Notes: generated from the letters alone by a model not told the origin. Shown: positions 9,453 through 19,721, numbered from the stretch's first letter. The stretch is 64,000 nt of DNA from Pseudomonas sp. MM211 (GCF_020386635.1 NZ_CP081942.1:2232001-2296000); one strand, 5' to 3'. Translations and numbers: made by a program.

Positions 9453-10394
9453 ATGTTCAAGCAATACCTGCTCCTGACCAAGCCAGGCATCGTCTTCGGA
9501 AACATGATTTCCGTCGCCGGTGGCTTCTTCCTGGCTTCGAAGGGGGATATCGACCTGATGCTGTTCCTGGCAACAGCACTCGGCGTCGCTCTGGTGATTG
9601 CTTCCGGTTGCGTGTTCAACAACTACATCGATAGGGACATCGATGTAAAGATGGAGCGGACCAAGAACAGGGTGCTGGTTAAAGGCCTGGTTCCGCCGAC
9701 ACATGCCATCATTTACGCCTGCATCCTTGGGATTGCAGGCGTTGCCTTGCTCTATAAAGCTACGAATCTGCTTGCTGTCGCCTTGGTCCTGATGGGCTTC
9801 GTCGTCTACGTCGGGCTTTACAGCCTGTACCTCAAGCGCAATTCGGTTTATGGAACGCTGGTTGGCAGTCTGTCGGGCGCCGCTCCACCCGTTGTGGGCT
9901 ATTGCGCTGTAAGCAACGAGTTCGATATGGGAGCAGCGATTCTGCTGCTGATCTTCAGCCTCTGGCAGATGCCCCATTCGTACGCTATTGCCATCTTTCG
10001 TTTCAATGACTACCAGGCCGCCAACATTCCGGTGTTGCCGGTGATCAAGGGCATTCCTGCTGCCAAGCGCAGCATCGTCCTGTACATCGCCGCGTTCCTG
10101 GTCGCCACCTTGATGCTGACCATCAGTGGTTACGCCGGTTACAGCTACTTCGTGGTAGCAGTGGTCAGCGGCGCCTACTGGTTGTGGATGGGGGTGTCGG
10201 GTTACAAGGCTGTCGATGACAAGGTCTGGGCACGCAAGCTGTTCGTGTTCTCGATCGTCACTATCACTGCGCTGAGCGTGATGATGTCGGTGGATTCCCA
10301 GTCCACGCCGAGCCAGATGCTGATGACATCGGTCAACCACATCTGTGGCGCCGATAATCTCAGTGGTTTTTGTGCGGCGTTCGCCTCGCGCTGA
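9453..10394 (+). CDS. cyoE: Protoheme IX farnesyltransferase (heme O synthase)
   Basis: A 313-residue, multi-helix UbiA-family prenyltransferase converts heme b to heme o for the o3 site of CyoB. The first Asp-rich motif is [18 protein letters not shown] (near residue 52). The second conserved loop carries [17 protein letters not shown] (near 170). AAGAGAG precedes ATG 9453, 15 bases after cyoD. A strong terminator follows, so it closes the operon. Confidence 0.96.
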   Translation: MFKQYLLLTKPGIVFGNMISVAGGFFLASKGDIDLMLFLATALGVALVIASGCVFNNYIDRDIDVKMERTKNRVLVKGLVPPTHAIIYACILGIAGVALLYKATNLLAVALVLMGFVVYVGLYSLYLKRNSVYGTLVGSLSGAAPPVVGYCAVSNEFDMGAAILLLIFSLWQMPHSYAIAIFRFNDYQAANIPVLPVIKGIPAAKRSIVLYIAAFLVATLMLTISGYAGYSYFVVAVVSGAYWLWMGVSGYKAVDDKVWARKLFVFSIVTITALSVMMSVDSQSTPSQMLMTSVNHICGADNLSGFCAAFASR

Positions 10395-10413
10395 ATTCGG
10401 CAAGTGAATCGAG

Positions 10414-10448
10414 CGGGCCCCGTCATCACCGATGACGGGGCCCGTTTT
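10414..10448 (+). terminator. Rho-independent terminator of the cyo operon
   Basis: A perfect 14-bp stem (CGGGCCCCGTCATC at 10414-10427 with its complement at 10431-10444) has a 3-base loop and is followed by TTTT. It lies 20 bases after the cyoE stop. Confidence 0.93.
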
Positions 10449-10504
10449 CGTTGAGGGCTGATAAGGTGTCTGGCATGAAGGGTTCAGCTATTTGGAGAAA
10501 GACC

Positions 10505-10891
10505 GTGAATGAGCAAGACTCCTTCATCAAGGGGCTCAAGGAGCGCCTGCCCGATGATCTCAAGGATTCGTTCAGTGACGAGCAGCTCGATGCGCTAAAG
10601 GTTGCTTTTGGCGCACGCCAATGGGGGCGCCATCCTCTGGATCTACGAGGGACGCTCAAGTTGTGGCGCTGGCGCTACTACTTCGTGCTACTGGCCGGGC
10701 GCAACAAGCGCGACCTCAGTCGAGCCCAGCAGGATCTGTCGCTGACCGCGAAGGCGATAGGCGTCAGCGTGTTCCTGCTGGTGTCGCTGGCGCTTGGTCT
10801 GCTGTTTCTCTACCTGCTCAAGTCAGCCCTGGGCATCAACCTGTTTTCCGGGTTTTCGCTGGGCCTGTGGGACTGGTTCAAGAGCGGCTGA
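10505..10891 (+). CDS. Small two-helix membrane protein, function unknown
   Basis: This 128-residue protein starts at GTG 10505, chosen because GGAGAAAG lies 4 to 8 bases upstream. The N-terminal half is polar and charged (ERLPDDLKDSFSDEQLDALK). An amphipathic stretch, RGTLKLWRWRYYFVLLAGRNKRDLSR in part, leads into one strong hydrophobic segment and a second weaker one at the C-terminus. Its last 14 bases overlap the 3' end of the convergent methyltransferase gene. I recognise no characterised family. Confidence 0.7.
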   Translation: MNEQDSFIKGLKERLPDDLKDSFSDEQLDALKVAFGARQWGRHPLDLRGTLKLWRWRYYFVLLAGRNKRDLSRAQQDLSLTAKAIGVSVFLLVSLALGLLFLYLLKSALGINLFSGFSLGLWDWFKSG

Positions 10892-11816
10892 ACAGCAGTG
10901 CCTTCAGCCCGCCCTCGGGCTCGGCATCCGGAAATTCCGGTGGGTTTTCCAGGCGCTGATCGAAGCGCAGCTCGGGGGCCTCGGCGGCCATACCGGTGAT
11001 CAGGAAGTCGCTACCTATATTGGGGTCGTTGACGCAGGCCAGCACGCGGCCTTCGGCACTGAGCAGCTCGGGGAGCTTACGGAGGATTTTCTGGTAGTCG
11101 CGGGTGAGGGCGAAGCTGCCCTTCTGGAAGGACGGTGGGTCGATGATGATCAAGTCATAGGGGCCATAGCGTTTCACCTTGCCCCATGACTTGAACAGTT
11201 CGTGGCCCAGAAAACTGACCCGGCTCAGATCGTGGCCGTTGAGGCGATGATTGTCGCGACCGCGGCTCAGCGCAGCCTTGGCCATATCCAGATTGACTAC
11301 ATGCTCGGCGCCACCGGCTAGCGCCGAGATGGAGAATCCGCAGGTGTAGGCGAACAGGTTGAGTATCCGCTGGCCGCTGGCATTCTCGCGCACCCAGCGC
11401 CGGCCCAGGCGCATGTCGAGAAACAGCCCGGTGTTCTGCTTGCGACCCAGATCGAGAAGATAGCGCAGGCCGTCTTCCTCGATGATCCACTCTTCGGGCA
11501 ACTCACCCACCAGGCACTGCATCGGGCTGTCGGTCTGATAGCGATGCTGCAGCAGCAGGCTGTGGGCCTGGCTGTGCTGCCATTCGCCGGACTGGCTCAA
11601 CTGCAGCAACATCACCTGCAAGGCCTCAAGTTCATCTGCCGGCGGCTCCCTGAACAGGCACACCAGTACGATACCCTGCAGCCAGTCGACGGTGATGTGT
11701 TCGAGCCCTTCCCAGCAGCGGCCGCGTCCGTGGAACAGGCGGCGAGTTTCCTTGAGTGTCTCGCTGAGCGCGTGGCTGAGATGCTGGTGCAGAAACGTCA
11801 GGTTGGCCGGGTTCAT
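10878..11816 (-). CDS. Class I SAM-dependent methyltransferase, RlmI-like (COG1092)
   Basis: This 312-residue enzyme has the SAM-binding Rossmann motif ILNLFAYTCGFSISALAGGA at about residues 165-184 and an acidic ribose contact in VVNLDMAKAAL. The catalytic motif DPPSFQKG near residue 220 is shared with the 23S rRNA m5C methyltransferases RlmI/RlmK. The N-terminal PUA domain of RlmI is absent and the protein is shorter, so it is a paralogue and the target base is not assigned. It converges with the small membrane protein on its left. Confidence 0.82.
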   Translation of the reverse strand: MNPANLTFLHQHLSHALSETLKETRRLFHGRGRCWEGLEHITVDWLQGIVLVCLFREPPADELEALQVMLLQLSQSGEWQHSQAHSLLLQHRYQTDSPMQCLVGELPEEWIIEEDGLRYLLDLGRKQNTGLFLDMRLGRRWVRENASGQRILNLFAYTCGFSISALAGGAEHVVNLDMAKAALSRGRDNHRLNGHDLSRVSFLGHELFKSWGKVKRYGPYDLIIIDPPSFQKGSFALTRDYQKILRKLPELLSAEGRVLACVNDPNIGSDFLITGMAAEAPELRFDQRLENPPEFPDAEPEGGLKALLFSRS

Positions 11817-11894
11817 GGTGCGCTATCGGTCGGCAGGGCGCGGCAGTTTAAAGCAAAGCGGCCGTTCGCTCATGGCTCCCGCGTTGTTGCAGGC

Positions 11895-11922
11895 ATAAAA
11901 AAGCCCGTCACGAGGACGGGCC
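11895..11922 (-). terminator. Rho-independent terminator downstream of the OprD-type porin
   Basis: Read on the minus strand, a GCCCGTC stem pairs with GACGGGC across a 5-base loop, followed by a T-rich run (TTTTTTA). It lies about 45 bases after the porin stop. Confidence 0.88.
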
Positions 11923-11964
11923 AAATATGCCATGACACTGGAGTAAAGCGATGCGATACGAGCC

Positions 11965-13227
11965 TTACAGGATCGACAACGGATAGTTGAAGATCAGGCG
12001 GTTCTCGTGGAGATCCTGGCCGACGTCACGACGGACGTCGGAGTTACGCCAGCGCACGCTGAGGTTCTTCAGGGTGCCGTCCTGGATGGTGTAGGCCAGT
12101 TCGGATTCGCGGCCCCACTCTTCGCCATCCTTGCGGCCATCGGCTGCGTGGATGCTGTCGCCGCTGACGTAGCGGTTCATCAGGGTCAGGCCCGGGATGC
12201 CGACACCGGCGAAGTTGAAGTCATGACGCACCTGCCAAGAGCGCTCGTTCGGCGCGTCGTAGCTGTTGGTGAAGCCGTCGTTGACCAGGGTGCCGCCGCT
12301 GGCGCCGTCGACGCGCATGAACTTGGTGGAACCGTTGAGCTTCTGGTACGCCACGGTGAAGGTGTTGCTGCCGGTCTTGGCCGAGAAGCTGCCCTGGTAG
12401 ACCTTGTTGTCCAGCTTGCCAGCTTTGGCTGCGCCTTCGTCCTTGCCGTCCACATAACCGAGGTTGGCACCCAGTACCCAGTCACCCACCGGTTGGCTGT
12501 GGGTCAACTGCAGGTAGCTCTGCTGGTAGATGTCTTCCAGGCGTGCGTGCCAGACGCCGACCATGGTGTTGTTGCCGTTGAATTTGAATTCACCGCCACC
12601 GAAGTTGAAGTCATCGCCGGCGATACCGTTATAGGACATGTCCTCACGGCTGGCGTCGTTACGCTGGCTGTTCTTCCAGAACTGGCCGCCGTACAGGGTC
12701 AGGCCATCGATTTCGTTGGAAGTGAGCTGCGCACCCTGGAAGGTTTGCGGCAGGGAGCGACCGTCGTCTGCACGCAGGATCGGCAGCACGGCGAACCATT
12801 CACCGACCTTCAGCTCGGTCTTCGACAGGCGAGCTTTGGCAGCTACGGCGGTACGACCGAAGTTGTCAGCGGCCTGGCCATCGCCGTGGATCGGCAGCAG
12901 TTGGGTGTTGGCTGCGCCGCGGTTGCCGTCCAGCTTGATGCTGTACAGGCCCAGTACGTCGAGACCAACGCCGATGGTGCCGGCGGTGTAGCCGGAGCGC
13001 GCATCGAGAATGAAACTCTGGGTCCAGCCTTCGGCCTGGCCTTGACGCTCGCCGCGGATCACCGGATCGGTGCCGTTGAGGTAGTTGCGGTTGAAGTAGT
13101 AGTTGCGCAGGCCGAGTGTGACCTTGGCATCTTCAACGAAGCCTTCGGCCTGGGCTGCCACTGGTAGGGCGCTTGCTGCGATGGCCAGTGCGATGAGGCT
13201 AGGTGGTAGTGCGGCGATGATTTTCAT
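11965..13227 (-). CDS. OprD family outer-membrane porin
   Basis: The 420-residue precursor has a signal peptide (residues 1-27, ending PVAAQA) and then GFVEDAKVTLGLRNYYFNRNY, the conserved first strand of OprD/OpdH-type porins. The family motif KTGSNTFTVAYQKL and a terminal aromatic/hydrophobic strand for Bam recognition are present. It forms an 18-strand channel for small carboxylates, amino acids or peptides; the substrate is not readable from sequence. ATG 13227 has GGGAG upstream. It is followed by its own terminator and appears monocistronic. Confidence 0.92.
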   Translation of the reverse strand: MKIIAALPPSLIALAIAASALPVAAQAEGFVEDAKVTLGLRNYYFNRNYLNGTDPVIRGERQGQAEGWTQSFILDARSGYTAGTIGVGLDVLGLYSIKLDGNRGAANTQLLPIHGDGQAADNFGRTAVAAKARLSKTELKVGEWFAVLPILRADDGRSLPQTFQGAQLTSNEIDGLTLYGGQFWKNSQRNDASREDMSYNGIAGDDFNFGGGEFKFNGNNTMVGVWHARLEDIYQQSYLQLTHSQPVGDWVLGANLGYVDGKDEGAAKAGKLDNKVYQGSFSAKTGSNTFTVAYQKLNGSTKFMRVDGASGGTLVNDGFTNSYDAPNERSWQVRHDFNFAGVGIPGLTLMNRYVSGDSIHAADGRKDGEEWGRESELAYTIQDGTLKNLSVRWRNSDVRRDVGQDLHENRLIFNYPLSIL

Positions 13228-13769
13228 TGTTGTTGTGCTCCCGTTTTCTGAACAAACCATCCTCTGTCGATCAGTGATCAACATGCCGTGAGGAGGGTGT
13301 GGATAGCCCTGTGCAGGGCGACAGACCCGCGTGCGGACACGCAGGACTCTGCCTCAGGCCCTAGCCGTCGGCGAATAAGTGGCGCGCAGGTATTGAGATG
13401 AATGCGACGGACTGGTGAGGAAACCCGAGTCGACTGGACGTGCGAAGAGCGTGAATGCTTCAGTCTTCATGGTGCGACCTTTTTTGTTTTTATAAGGCTG
13501 TGTTGTCATACAACATTGTCGCTGATTATTTGCAGCTCTGAATCGGCTTGTCAACGCACTCTGATAAAAAGTTCCCTTTGGGGCGTTTTTTACGCAGGCA
13601 GCAATTCCTAAATGTTAGAAATTCCGCATGGGCCGTGGCTTTGCAGTTATCGCAACACCTTATTCTTGGGTATCTGTGTGAGCTTGAGTATACGACCTTG
13701 GCCGCAGACAGACTGATAAGAAATGTTGTGTGATAACGTATGACGATCTTTATCAGTGAAGAGAGTCCC
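13228..13769. other. Divergent region between the porin gene and the tautomerase gene
   Basis: These 542 bases carry the promoters of two divergent genes. The stretch 13480-13740 is clearly AT-richer than its surroundings (TTTTTTGTTTTTATAAGG near 13480). On the minus strand a possible 38-codon frame (13354-13470) starts at ATG 13470 behind AAAAAGG and lies in the porin leader. Its product, which begins MKTEAFTLFARPVDSG, matches nothing I know. It could be a leader peptide or chance. Confidence 0.45.
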
Positions 13770-14126
13770 ATGCCACATTGTCTTATCGAGGGTGCGCGTT
13801 CGCTGGAAAAAACACTCGGTGCTGGTGAGCTGGTAGCGCTAGTTCACGATGCTGCAATGGGCACCGGGTTGTTTAAGGAGGGCGAGGTGAAAGTGCGCCT
13901 TAGCCTCTATGACCACTTCAGTGTCGGCGGCAGCCAGAGCGATTTCCTGCACGTGATCTTCTATCTGCTGGCCGGTCGTACGGACGAGCAGAAGAAAGCC
14001 CTGTCGATGGCTATCGTGCGCTCACTGGTGGAGCGCCTGCCGGAGGTCGAAAGCATTTCTCTGGATGTGCGGGACATGCGCCGCGAAGCCTTCAGCAACC
14101 GGCGCAGTTGCCTGGACGCAGGCTAA
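13770..14126 (+). CDS. 5-carboxymethyl-2-hydroxymuconate isomerase family protein
   Basis: This 118-residue member of the tautomerase superfamily has its start set at ATG 13770 so that the mature protein begins with proline (MPHCLIEG). Proline-1 is the catalytic base of the family, and GAAGAGAG lies upstream. Conserved family positions include the VRLSLYDHFSVGG loop near residue 47. HpaF/HpcD-type enzymes tautomerise carboxymethyl-hydroxymuconate in homoprotocatechuate breakdown. No other genes of that pathway are here, so the substrate in this organism is uncertain. Confidence 0.85.
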   Translation: MPHCLIEGARSLEKTLGAGELVALVHDAAMGTGLFKEGEVKVRLSLYDHFSVGGSQSDFLHVIFYLLAGRTDEQKKALSMAIVRSLVERLPEVESISLDVRDMRREAFSNRRSCLDAG

Positions 14127-14137
14127 TTGAGTAGACA

Positions 14138-14158
14138 GGGCGGCAGAGGCTGCCGCCC
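14138..14158. terminator. GC hairpin between convergent genes
   Basis: GGGCGGCA at 14138-14145 pairs with TGCCGCCC at 14151-14158 across a 5-base loop. It lies between the stops of the tautomerase gene and gcvT. No T-tract follows on either strand, so it is at best a weak bidirectional terminator. Confidence 0.5.
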
Positions 14159-14167
14159 CAGCGGTAC

Positions 14168-15289
14168 TTAACCGCGGTAGTAGCGCTGCGCCACGAACGG
14201 CGTCTTGGCGACCTTCATGGCAACGCGTTTGCCGCGTACCAAGGCCCACACATCGCTGTCCATGGCGACGTGACTGCTCTGCACGTAACCCATGGCCAGC
14301 GGCGCACCCAGGCTTGGGCCGAAGCCGCCACTGCACACCTGACCGATGATCTCGCCATCGGCATTCACCAGCTCCGCACCCTCACGTACCGGCGTGCGCT
14401 CCTGAGGCAGCAGGCCGACACGTTTGCGGGCGACCCCTTCGCGCTGTTGCGCGAAAATGCGCTCGGCACCGGGGAACCCGCCGGGGCGAGTGCCATCGGC
14501 TCGCCGCGCCTTGGATACTGCCCAGAGCAGGCTCGCTTCGATCGGCGTGGTGTCGGCACTCATGTCATGGCCATACAGGCACAGGCCGGCTTCCAGGCGC
14601 AGCGAATCGCGGGCGCCCAGGCCGATCGCCTGAACTTCCGGTTCGGCCAGCAGGCTGCGCGCCAGCGCTTCTGCATGGGCGGCAGGTACCGAGATCTCGT
14701 AACCGTCTTCACCGGTATAGCCGGAGCGGCTGACGTAGCAATCGACCCCGAGCAGGCGCACCGCTGCGAATTGCATGAAAGTCATTTTCGCGACTTCCGG
14801 TGCCAGGCGGGTAAGTACGTCGACCGCCTTGGGGCCCTGCAGGGCAAGCAGGGCGCGTTCGAAGCGCGATTCGATCTGGCACTGGTTGGCGATGTGCTGC
14901 TGCAGGTGCATCAGGTCCTGATGCTTGCAGGCCGCATTGACCACTAGAAACAGCGTGTCGTCGCCCAGGTTGGCGACCATCAGGTCGTCGAGGATGCCGC
15001 CGTTCGCATCGGTGAACATGGCGTAGCGCTGCATGCCTACCGGCAGGTCGATGATGTCCACCGGTACCAGGCTTTCCAGGGCCTTGGCGGCGCCAGTGCC
15101 ACGCAGGATGATCTGGCCCATGTGCGAGACGTCGAACAGGCCGGCGGCTTCGCGGGTGTGCTGGTGTTCCTTCATCACGCCGAGCGGATATTGCACCGGC
15201 ATCTCGTAGCCGGCGAATGGCACCATGCGTGCGCCCAGCTCCAGATGCAGTGCGTGGAGGGGAGTCTTCGCCAGAATTTCAGAGCTCAT
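14168..15289 (-). CDS. gcvT: Glycine cleavage system aminomethyltransferase (T protein)
   Basis: This 373-residue T protein moves the methylene group from lipoyl-bound aminomethyl to tetrahydrofolate, releasing ammonia. It begins with [25 protein letters not shown] in pieces typical of the family, carries FDVSHMGQI near residue 50 (with the catalytic aspartate region) and [11 protein letters not shown] near 200 in the folate pocket. ATG 15289 was chosen over a much longer upstream extension because GGAGAGCGCA lies just before it. It is the last gene of gcvH-gcvP-gcvT, 92 bases after gcvP. Confidence 0.96.
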   Translation of the reverse strand: MSSEILAKTPLHALHLELGARMVPFAGYEMPVQYPLGVMKEHQHTREAAGLFDVSHMGQIILRGTGAAKALESLVPVDIIDLPVGMQRYAMFTDANGGILDDLMVANLGDDTLFLVVNAACKHQDLMHLQQHIANQCQIESRFERALLALQGPKAVDVLTRLAPEVAKMTFMQFAAVRLLGVDCYVSRSGYTGEDGYEISVPAAHAEALARSLLAEPEVQAIGLGARDSLRLEAGLCLYGHDMSADTTPIEASLLWAVSKARRADGTRPGGFPGAERIFAQQREGVARKRVGLLPQERTPVREGAELVNADGEIIGQVCSGGFGPSLGAPLAMGYVQSSHVAMDSDVWALVRGKRVAMKVAKTPFVAQRYYRG

Positions 15290-15381
15290 TGCGCTCTCCT
15301 GTATAGGTCGTGAGCGGCCCGCAACAGCGTGCGGGCATAGAGAGGATCGGGCTGCCGAAGCGCTCGGCAGCCCAGGCGCTA

Positions 15382-18234
15382 TCAGGCGTCCTGATAAGCC
15401 TCGATGGGCGGGCAGGCACAGACCAGATTGCGGTCGCCGAACACGTTGTCGACCCGGCCTACTGGCGGCCAGTACTTGCCGTCGATCAGGCTGCGGGTCG
15501 GGAAGACCGCCTGTTCGCGGCTGTACGGATGCGTCCACTCACCCACCAGTTCGGCGGCGGTGTGCGGAGCATTCTTCAGCGGGTTGTCGTCGACATTCAG
15601 CTCGCCGCGTTCAACCGCACGAATTTCCTCGCGGATGGCGATCATGGCGTCGCAGAAGCGATCCAGCTCTTGCTTGGACTCACTTTCGGTCGGCTCGATC
15701 ATCAGCGTGCCAGCCACCGGGAAGGACATGGTGGGGGCATGGAAACCAAAGTCGATCAGGCGCTTGGCCACGTCGTCGACGCTGATGCCGCTGCTGTCTT
15801 TGAGCGGACGCAGATCGAGGATGCACTCATGGGCCACCAGGCCGCCTTCACCGCTGTAGAGCACCGGGTAGTGCTCTTCCAGGCGACGGGCGATGTAGTT
15901 GGCATTGAGGATCGCCATCTGCGACGCCAGGCGCAGGCCGGTGCCGCCCATCATGCGGATGTACATCCAAGTGATCGGCAGGATGCTGGCGCTGCCGAAT
16001 GGCGCAGCGCTGACCGCGCCGATCTTGCGCTGCATGTGAGCGTGGCCTGGGAGGAACGGCGCCAGGTGTGATTTCACGCCGATCGGGCCGACGCCCGGGC
16101 CGCCACCACCATGGGGAATGCAGAAGGTCTTGTGCAGGTTGAGGTGGGAGACGTCACCGCCGAACTTGCCTGGCGCACAGAGGCCGACCATGGCGTTCAT
16201 GTTGGCGCCGTCGATGTACACCTGGCCGCCGTTGTCGTGGACGATGGCGCAGATCTCGCGAATGCCTTCCTCGAACACCCCGTGGGTGGACGGGTAGGTG
16301 ATCATGATCGCTGCCAGCTGATCGCGGTGCTGCTCGGCCTTGGCGCGCAGATCGTCGATGTCGACGTTGCCGCGGGTGTCGCAGGCGGTGACTACTACGC
16401 GCATGCCTGCCATGTGGGCGGTCGCCGGGTTGGTGCCGTGGGCCGATTGCGGGATCAGGCAGATGTCGCGCTTATCGTCGCCGCGGCTGTGGTGGTAGGC
16501 GCGGATCGCCAGCAGGCCGGCGTATTCGCCCTGGGAGCCAGCGTTAGGCTGCAGCGACACGGCGTCATAGCCGGTGGCAGCGCAAAGCATGGCTTCCAGC
16601 TCGTCGGTCAGCTCCTGATACCCGGCGCTCTGCTCGGCAGGGGCGAAGGGATGCAGGTTGCCGAATTCCGCCCAGGTGACGGGGATCATCTCGCTGGCCG
16701 CGTTCAGCTTCATGGTGCAGGAGCCCAGCGGGATCATGCTGCGGTCCAGGGCCAAATCTTTGTCGGCGAGCTTGCGCAGGTAGCGCATCAGCTCGGTTTC
16801 CGAGTGGTAGCGATTGAATACCGGGTGCTCGAGGATCGCCGACTGGCGCAGTTGCGCGGCAGGCAGCCCGCTGTCTGCCGCCTGGGCCAGGGCGGCGAAG
16901 TCCGGCAGGGCCTTGCCGCTTGCGAACAGTGCCCAGAGTTGCTCGATATCCGCCTGAGTGGTGGTTTCGTCGAACGACAGGCCGATACGCTCGGCATCCA
17001 CTTCCCGCAGGTTGATGCCGGCTGCACGGGCATTCTGGTGCAGCGCGGCGGTCTGCTCGCCGCTGCGCAGGGTCAGCGTGTCGAAGAACGCCTGTTGTTC
17101 GATCTGCAGACCGAGCGCCTGCAGGCCGCGGGCGAAGATCAGCGCCAGCTGGTGGACGCGCTGGGCGATCCGGGTGAGCCCCTGCGGGCCGTGGTAGACG
17201 GCGTACATGGCGGCGATATTGGCCAGCAGCACCTGAGCGGTGCAAATGTTGCTGGTGGCCTTCTCGCGGCGGATGTGTTGTTCGCGGGTCTGCATGGCCA
17301 GGCGCAGGGCCGGGTTGCCGAAGCGATCCACCGAAAGGCCGACCAGGCGGCCCGGCATGTCGCGCTTGAACGCGTCACGGGTGGCGAAATAGGCGGCATG
17401 CGGACCACCGAAACCCAGTGGCACGCCAAAGCGTTGAGCGCTGCCCAGCGCCACGTCGGCACCGAACTCGCCAGGTGCCTGCAGCAGGGTCAGGGCCAGC
17501 AGATCGGCCGCGACGGCTACCAGGGCGTTGGCGCTATGGAAGCGCTCGACCACATCGCGGTAGTCGAAGATGTCGCCATTGCTCGCCGGGTACTGCAGCA
17601 GGGCGCCGAAGAAGGCGCTGGCGTCGTCGATGGCGGCTTCGTCACCGACCACCACTTCGATGCCCAGCGGCTCGGCGCGGGTACGCAGCACGTCTAGGGT
17701 CTGCGGGTGGCAGTGCTGGGAGGCGAAGAAGGCGTTGGCGGCCTTGTTCTTCGACAGGCGCTTGCAGAAGGTCATGGCTTCGGCGGCGGCGGTGCCTTCG
17801 TCGAGCAACGAGGCGTTGGCGATCGGCAAGCCGGTGAGGTCACTGATCAGGGTCTGGAAGTTCAGCAGCGACTCCAGGCGGCCCTGGGAAATCTCTGGCT
17901 GATAAGGCGTGTAGGCGGTGTACCAGGCCGGGTTTTCCAGCAGGTTGCGCAGGATCGGGGAAGGCGTATGAGTGCCGTAGTAACCCTGGCCGATGTAGTT
18001 GCGGAACAGCTGGTTCTTGGCGGCGATGGCCTTGATGGCTGCCAACGCATCGGCTTCGCTCTGGCCGTCGCCGGCCGGCAATACGCTGGTGCCCTTGATG
18101 CTGCCCGGGATGACGCTGGCGGTCAGGGCGTCGAGGTCGCTGAAACCGAGGGTTTCAAGCATGGCAGCGGTGTCTTGCTCGCGGGGGCCGATGTGGCGTG
18201 CGATGAATTCGTTGCGGGTGGTCAAGTCAGTCAT
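15382..18234 (-). CDS. gcvP: Glycine dehydrogenase (decarboxylating), P protein
   Basis: At 950 residues this is the full-length homodimeric form of the P protein, which decarboxylates glycine and passes the aminomethyl group to lipoylated GcvH. It starts with the family opening [17 protein letters not shown]. The PLP lysine lies in [18 protein letters not shown] near residue 700, and the glycine-rich loop is intact. Only 9 bases separate it from gcvH upstream, so H and P are in one transcript with gcvT following. Confidence 0.98.
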   Translation of the reverse strand: MTDLTTRNEFIARHIGPREQDTAAMLETLGFSDLDALTASVIPGSIKGTSVLPAGDGQSEADALAAIKAIAAKNQLFRNYIGQGYYGTHTPSPILRNLLENPAWYTAYTPYQPEISQGRLESLLNFQTLISDLTGLPIANASLLDEGTAAAEAMTFCKRLSKNKAANAFFASQHCHPQTLDVLRTRAEPLGIEVVVGDEAAIDDASAFFGALLQYPASNGDIFDYRDVVERFHSANALVAVAADLLALTLLQAPGEFGADVALGSAQRFGVPLGFGGPHAAYFATRDAFKRDMPGRLVGLSVDRFGNPALRLAMQTREQHIRREKATSNICTAQVLLANIAAMYAVYHGPQGLTRIAQRVHQLALIFARGLQALGLQIEQQAFFDTLTLRSGEQTAALHQNARAAGINLREVDAERIGLSFDETTTQADIEQLWALFASGKALPDFAALAQAADSGLPAAQLRQSAILEHPVFNRYHSETELMRYLRKLADKDLALDRSMIPLGSCTMKLNAASEMIPVTWAEFGNLHPFAPAEQSAGYQELTDELEAMLCAATGYDAVSLQPNAGSQGEYAGLLAIRAYHHSRGDDKRDICLIPQSAHGTNPATAHMAGMRVVVTACDTRGNVDIDDLRAKAEQHRDQLAAIMITYPSTHGVFEEGIREICAIVHDNGGQVYIDGANMNAMVGLCAPGKFGGDVSHLNLHKTFCIPHGGGGPGVGPIGVKSHLAPFLPGHAHMQRKIGAVSAAPFGSASILPITWMYIRMMGGTGLRLASQMAILNANYIARRLEEHYPVLYSGEGGLVAHECILDLRPLKDSSGISVDDVAKRLIDFGFHAPTMSFPVAGTLMIEPTESESKQELDRFCDAMIAIREEIRAVERGELNVDDNPLKNAPHTAAELVGEWTHPYSREQAVFPTRSLIDGKYWPPVGRVDNVFGDRNLVCACPPIEAYQDA

Positions 18235-18243
18235 GGTTTTCTC

Positions 18244-18627
18244 TCAGGCGTCGGCTTTGGCGTTGAGCAGGCGCTCGTAGGCGTCCTGATCGAGCAGGCC
18301 AGCCAGCGCTTCGGCGTTGCTTGGGCGGAAGCGGAAGAACCAGCCCTGTCCCAGCGGTTCGGCGTTGACCAGCTCGGGGCTGGCTTCGAGATCGGCGTTC
18401 ACTTCGACCACTTCACCGTCGAGCGGCATGCCGATGTTGCTCGCTGCCTTCACCGACTCCAGCACGGCCACTTCTTCGCCGGCGGTGTAGGCCTGCAGCT
18501 CGGGCAACTGCACGAACACCACGTCACCCAGTGCGTCTTGAGCGTAGGCGGTGATACCTACGGTGACCAGCCCATCGGCCTCCTGACGCAGCCATTCGTG
18601 CTCGACGGTAAAACGCAATTCGCTCAT
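18244..18627 (-). CDS. gcvH: Glycine cleavage system H protein
   Basis: This 127-residue lipoyl carrier has its modified lysine at residue 60 in VLESVKAASNIGMPLDGEV, the invariant position of H proteins, and a conserved start LRFTVEHEWLR. It shuttles the aminomethyl intermediate between GcvP and GcvT. CAAGGAG lies before ATG 18627. It is the first gene of the operon; the AT-rich region upstream (18628-18917) must contain its promoter. Confidence 0.98.
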   Translation of the reverse strand: MSELRFTVEHEWLRQEADGLVTVGITAYAQDALGDVVFVQLPELQAYTAGEEVAVLESVKAASNIGMPLDGEVVEVNADLEASPELVNAEPLGQGWFFRFRPSNAEALAGLLDQDAYERLLNAKADA

Positions 18628-18917
18628 GGGGACTCCTTGGTGATTTTCGGCCCGTCTGTGCGGGCGCGGCTAATGGGTAAAGCCATTAGCAAACTAAGTG
18701 CCAGTTTATTTTTTGTATATAAATCAATGGCTTGTATATTTATTCTGAATTAGGCTCGGTGCTCTGTATCGATTTCTATACGCAGCATCTCGTCTTTCAG
18801 CACAAGCCCAAGCCAAGCCCCCGGATGTCGCAGTTGGCAAGTCATGTGTCGTATTCAATACATTGTATTTAAATCGATACGATGGGCGGGGCGCCCGCAA
18901 TCAGAGGGCGGCAGGGG
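18628..18917 (-). promoter_or_regulatory. gcv operon upstream region with inverted repeats
   Basis: This AT-rich stretch lies ahead of gcvH. It contains the palindrome AATACATTGTATT (18857-18869) and a widely spaced inverted pair, GTATCGATTT (18766-18775) with AAATCGATAC (18871-18880). TTGTATATAAAT and TTGTATATTTAT near 18715-18742 are promoter-like. No glycine-riboswitch architecture was recognised. The repeats are candidate operator sites, unassigned to any regulator. Confidence 0.5.
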
Positions 18918-19721
18918 TCAGTGCAGGGCAGTGGCCGCGCTCAGCTGGCGCAGGCGATCGCCCAGGCGTACATGCAGTGCCGGGTCGTCGCACAGCAGCA
19001 GGGCACGCTGGACATCGAAACGCTCCGCCTGTGGGCAGTCGAGGCGCTGATAAAGGTCGGCTCTGGCCAGGTGATCACTGACGTTGGGAGGCGCGAACTG
19101 CAATACGCGTTCGGCGTCTTTCAGGGCGGACAGGTAATCGTCGTCCTGCCCATGCAGATAGCGCAGGTTGCGTGACAGGCGCACGATCATGCTCCGCGCA
19201 TCGCAGCCCAGCATGTGTTCTGCGCTCAGCTGTGCCTGTGGGCCCATATAGCGCAGCAGCAGTTCACGGCAGTCGCGGGTATAGAGCCGTCGCCCACCAC
19301 AGGGATCGAGCAGGTGGTCAGCACCGGGTACGCGCAACAGGAAGTAACCGGGGAAGTTGACGCCCTGCAGAGGAATGTTCAGGCGCCTTGCCAGCTCCAG
19401 AGCGATCAACGCGATGCTCAGTGGCTGGCCGCGACGGCGCAGCAACACCTTGTGCAGCAACGCTGCCTGGGGGCGCACCGGGTTGTCGTCGTCTTCGTGA
19501 AAATTCAGGTCGTTGAGGCGCCGCAACAAGGGCTGCGCTAGTTCCTGCGCGGGGAGGTTGGGGAGGCCGGCATCGACCTGATGCTTCAGGCCGTCGAGCT
19601 CGCTGACGATCAGTTTGGGCTGTACGGCGATGTCATGTTCGGCAGCGACCCACAGGGCCGCCTCGAAGAGCGCCGGTTGCTCGGTGTTCAGACAGGCAAG
19701 GCAGTGGTCGCGCGCTCTCAT
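18918..19721 (-). CDS. SirB1 family protein (transglutaminase-like fold with TPR tail)
   Basis: This 267-residue protein starts at ATG 19721, preceded by GGGAGGTGACC; a GTG two codons earlier overlaps that site. Family motifs are NPVRPQAALLHKVLLRRRGQ, SIALIALELARRL, GVNFPGYFLLRVPG with the conserved histidine position replaced by tyrosine in FPGYF, and a C-terminal TPR-like region. SirB1/YchA proteins have a transglutaminase-like core usually considered non-catalytic; their cellular role is not established. It stands alone between gcvH and yebG. Confidence 0.85.
   Translation of the reverse strand: MRARDHCLACLNTEQPALFEAALWVAAEHDIAVQPKLIVSELDGLKHQVDAGLPNLPAQELAQPLLRRLNDLNFHEDDDNPVRPQAALLHKVLLRRRGQPLSIALIALELARRLNIPLQGVNFPGYFLLRVPGADHLLDPCGGRRLYTRDCRELLLRYMGPQAQLSAEHMLGCDARSMIVRLSRNLRYLHGQDDDYLSALKDAERVLQFAPPNVSDHLARADLYQRLDCPQAERFDVQRALLLCDDPALHVRLGDRLRQLSAATALH

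Noticed and set aside
12007..13167. 386-codon open frame on the plus strand
   Set aside because: It lies wholly antisense to the OprD-type porin gene, has no ribosome site and no family likeness; long antisense frames are common at this GC content.
16111..17697. 528-codon open frame on the plus strand
   Set aside because: It is antisense to gcvP, whose product is full length with an intact PLP site; the antisense product is a low-complexity mix of Gly, Val, Gln and His.
18628..18917. Glycine riboswitch ahead of gcvH
   Set aside because: I looked for the paired aptamer pattern on the minus strand and saw only AT-rich promoter-like sequence and short palindromes.
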